Source: Chlamydiota bacterium
GTDB taxonomy: Bacteria; Chlamydiota; Chlamydiia; Chlamydiales; Waddliaceae
Length of the DNA stretch: 8,485 nucleotides
Direction of reading: 5' to 3'
Assembly: GCA_011065005.1 (NCBI GenBank)
Contig: JAAKFP010000086.1
Location: 1 to 8,485 of the forward strand
Both the position numbers and the translations under genes were made by a program. Below are positions 6,965 to 8,485 of this stretch, one piece after another. Below the pieces are notes generated by a model, which saw only the letters and a list, made by a program, of their open reading frames with translations, was not told where the DNA came from and did not search any database. Within the stretch, counting starts at the first letter, position 1; the number at the start of each line of letters is the position of its first letter.

Positions 6965-8350
6965 ATGGAATATCGTATTGAAAAAGACAGCATCGGCGAA
7001 ATCAAAGTTTCCGCAGATAAATACTGGGGACCTCAAACCCAGCGGTCTCTGCAGAATTTCCAGATTGGCGGACAGAAGATGCCCCTCGAAGTCGTTTACG
7101 CTTTTGCAGTGATCAAAAAAGCGGCCGCGGTAGTCAACCATGAGCTCGGTCTGCTGCCTGAGGATAAAAAGGAGGTCATTTGCGACGTCTGCGATGAAAT
7201 TCTTAGCGGCAAGCTCGACGACCATTTTCCTCTAGTCGTGTGGCAAACGGGTTCTGGCACACAAACCAATATGAATGTGAACGAGGTGATCAGCAATCGT
7301 GCGATCGAGAAGATGGGAGGGGAGATAGGAAGCAAAACACCTATTCACCCTAACGATGATGTCAACAAATCTCAGTCTTCCAACGATACGTTTCCTGCGG
7401 CCATGCATATCTCAGCCGTAACATTGATTTATAATAAACTGCTACCCAATGTCAGAATACTTCGGGATACTCTGCAAAGAAAAGTGGAGGAGTTCATGAA
7501 GGTCGTCAAGATCGGACGCACTCACATGATGGATGCTACGCCGCTGACGTTGGGTCAAGAGTTTTCTGGGTATGTCAGCCAGATTGACCACGGGATCAAA
7601 GCGATCGAAAACGCTTTGCCCCATCTATCAGAAATTGCCCTTGGCGGCACAGCAGTCGGGACCGGGATCAACACCCATCCCAAATATGCGGACCGTGTTG
7701 CCGAACTGATCAGCGTCATCACCGGCTTTCCCTTTGTCTCCGCTCCGAATAAATTCGAAGCCCTTGCCGCCCATGATGCGGTGGTTGAGATGAGCGGCGC
7801 TCTAAAGAGAATAGCTTGTTCGTTTATGAAAATCGCTAATGACATTCGCCTCATGGCCTCCGGACCTCGCTGTGGGATCGGAGAAATTTCCCTGCCAGCA
7901 AATGAGCCGGGATCCTCTATCATGCCGGGAAAAGTCAATCCCACACAGTGTGAAGCGATGACACAGGTTGTCGCACAAGTGATCGGTAACGACATGACGA
8001 TTTCCTTTGCAGGATCACAAGGGCATTTTGAACTTAATGTCTATAAAACGGTGATGATCTACAATCTGCTTCAATCCATTCATCTCCTTGCTGATGCCGC
8101 CGTCAACTTTAACGACAAGTGTGCCATAGGGATTGAAGCAAATGAGGAGAGAATCCAAGAGCTCCTGAACAAGTCTCTTATGCTTGCTACAGCTTTGAAT
8201 ACAGAGATTGGCTATGACAACGCAGCAAAGATTGTGAAAAAGGCGCACACCGAGGGGATCACTCTAAAGGAATCTGCTTTAAGTCTAGGGATCCTCAACG
8301 AGAAGCAGTTCAACGAAATCGTCGATCCCTCCAAAATGGTGAATTTGTAA
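6965..8350 (+). CDS. fumC: Fumarate hydratase class II (fumarase C)
   Basis: This cytoplasmic TCA-cycle enzyme reversibly hydrates fumarate to L-malate without an iron-sulfur cluster. The 461 residues are full length for the aspartase/fumarase superfamily, and no frameshift is visible. Substrate-binding segments are [10 protein letters not shown] (95-104) and [10 protein letters not shown] (136-145). The catalytic histidine is His187 in [11 protein letters not shown], and the catalytic serine is Ser318 within [11 protein letters not shown] (316-326), the superfamily signature. The combination [16 protein letters not shown] favours fumarase over aspartase or argininosuccinate lyase, although aspartase cannot be strictly excluded by motif alone. 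The enzyme should be a homotetramer with active sites built from three chains. It follows atpK by 31 bases on the same strand. Its codons look slightly GC-richer than those of the ATPase genes. In Chlamydia trachomatis fumC is, as I recall, elsewhere in the genome, so this linkage may be lineage-specific. Confidence 0.97.
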   Translation: MEYRIEKDSIGEIKVSADKYWGPQTQRSLQNFQIGGQKMPLEVVYAFAVIKKAAAVVNHELGLLPEDKKEVICDVCDEILSGKLDDHFPLVVWQTGSGTQTNMNVNEVISNRAIEKMGGEIGSKTPIHPNDDVNKSQSSNDTFPAAMHISAVTLIYNKLLPNVRILRDTLQRKVEEFMKVVKIGRTHMMDATPLTLGQEFSGYVSQIDHGIKAIENALPHLSEIALGGTAVGTGINTHPKYADRVAELISVITGFPFVSAPNKFEALAAHDAVVEMSGALKRIACSFMKIANDIRLMASGPRCGIGEISLPANEPGSSIMPGKVNPTQCEAMTQVVAQVIGNDMTISFAGSQGHFELNVYKTVMIYNLLQSIHLLADAAVNFNDKCAIGIEANEERIQELLNKSLMLATALNTEIGYDNAAKIVKKAHTEGITLKESALSLGILNEKQFNEIVDPSKMVNL

Positions 8351-8374
8351 GGAATTTATTTCACCACAGTCTCT

Positions 8375-8391
8375 ATGCTGATTTTTAGCAT
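8375..8391 (+). terminator. Weak stem-loop downstream of fumC, possible terminator
   Basis: ATGCTGA and TTAGCAT form a seven-pair stem, including one G-U pair, around a TTT loop, 24 bases after the fumC stop. Most pairs are A-U, and the sequence that follows (TTGAAAG) is not a U-tract. It could slow or trim transcripts at the end of fumC, but it does not meet the usual criteria for an intrinsic terminator. Confidence 0.25.
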
Positions 8392-8402
8392 TTGAAAGAA
8401 AA

Positions 8403-8454
8403 AGGTCCTCGAACTAGGCTTAATTCAAATCAAAAAAGAAACCTAGGAGGACCT
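8403..8454 (+). promoter_or_regulatory. Strong inverted repeat that would bury the ribosome binding site of the next gene
   Basis: AGGTCCTC (8403-8410) is perfectly complementary to GAGGACCT (8447-8454). After a three-base bulge (GAA, 8411-8413) pairing resumes between CTAGG (8414-8418) and CCTAG (8442-8446). The loop is 23 bases and A-rich. The Shine-Dalgarno AGGAGG (8445-8450) lies entirely inside the right arm, so a transcript containing both arms would hide it from the ribosome. Possible roles are a translation switch or protection of a mobile-element gene from read-through transcripts. Read on the - strand, the same repeat is followed by a short T run and could act as a terminator. The structure is seen directly; its function is inferred. 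Confidence 0.65.
8445..8450 (+). promoter_or_regulatory. Consensus Shine-Dalgarno AGGAGG of the gene starting at 8458
   Basis: This perfect AGGAGG lies seven bases before ATG 8458 and is the strongest ribosome binding site in the window. It defines the start of the truncated downstream gene. It is also part of the inverted repeat 8403-8454, so its use may depend on whether the upstream arm is transcribed. Confidence 0.8.
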
Positions 8455-8457
8455 AAA

Positions 8458-8485
8458 ATGAAGAAGTATGATTATACAGGAAAAA
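8458..8485 (+). CDS. N-terminus of an unidentified gene, cut by the window end
   Basis: ATG 8458 opens a frame that reads MKKYDYTGK to the window end without a stop. The perfect Shine-Dalgarno seven bases upstream makes this a real start. Nine residues do not identify a family. From memory, some IS110-type transposases begin with a short lysine/tyrosine-rich lead ending in YTGK, followed by a VGIDVHK catalytic start. The strong inverted repeat upstream would also suit a mobile element. That is a weak suggestion, and the product should be treated as unknown. The gene runs in the same direction as fumC, 107 bases downstream. Confidence 0.7.

Noticed and set aside
7555..7995. A 146-codon open frame on the - strand inside fumC
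   Set aside because: It is antisense to a fully motif-supported fumC, has an unremarkable composition and no plausible ribosome binding site or domain. The same applies to the other antisense frames under the ATPase genes.
1..8485. CRISPR array, tRNA, rRNA or toxin-antitoxin module
   Set aside because: I saw no regularly spaced direct repeats, no tRNA-like cloverleaf and no rRNA sequence. Nearly all bases are accounted for by the seven coding regions and short gaps.

Overview
This window is most of a V-type (A/V-type) ATPase operon from a bacterium of the Chlamydiae. It is probably one of the amoeba- or insect-associated environmental lineages (Parachlamydiales) rather than Chlamydia itself. 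The case rests on gene order and on protein motifs: a DUF2764-like protein, then AtpA, AtpB, AtpD, AtpI and AtpK, all on the + strand. The A, B and D subunits look specifically chlamydial. The genus is not certain. Base composition looks moderate (mid-40s % G+C by eye), which would suit a Waddlia-like organism, but that is a guess.

Layout: positions 1-27 probably hold the last codons of atpE. Positions 44-823 encode the DUF2764-type protein that sits where archaeal operons carry the central-stalk genes C and F. It overlaps atpA (820-2616) by ATGA. atpB (2618-3913) follows after one base, then atpD (3927-4559), atpI (4570-6489) and atpK (6511-6933, with the clearest Shine-Dalgarno of the operon). 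After 31 bases comes fumC (6965-8350), a complete class II fumarate hydratase. The last 135 bases hold a weak stem-loop, a strong inverted repeat and the first nine codons of another + strand gene whose Shine-Dalgarno lies inside the inverted repeat.

How the genes work together: A and B form the catalytic/non-catalytic ring, D is the rotor shaft, E (mostly outside the window) is the peripheral stalk, I is the membrane stator with the ion half-channels, and K forms the rotor ring. No gene for F, G or a canonical C/d subunit is visible. I argue that the DUF2764 protein is a diverged C/d-type socket between shaft and ring. AtpK keeps the polar ligand set known from the sodium-binding Enterococcus K ring, so a sodium-coupled enzyme is plausible. 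FumC belongs to the TCA cycle and may be co-transcribed, as no convincing terminator separates it from atpK.

The core of the window is conserved housekeeping sequence. The most unusual parts are the DUF2764/subunit C resemblance, the ion-site signature in AtpK, and the hairpin that buries the ribosome binding site of the gene starting at 8458.
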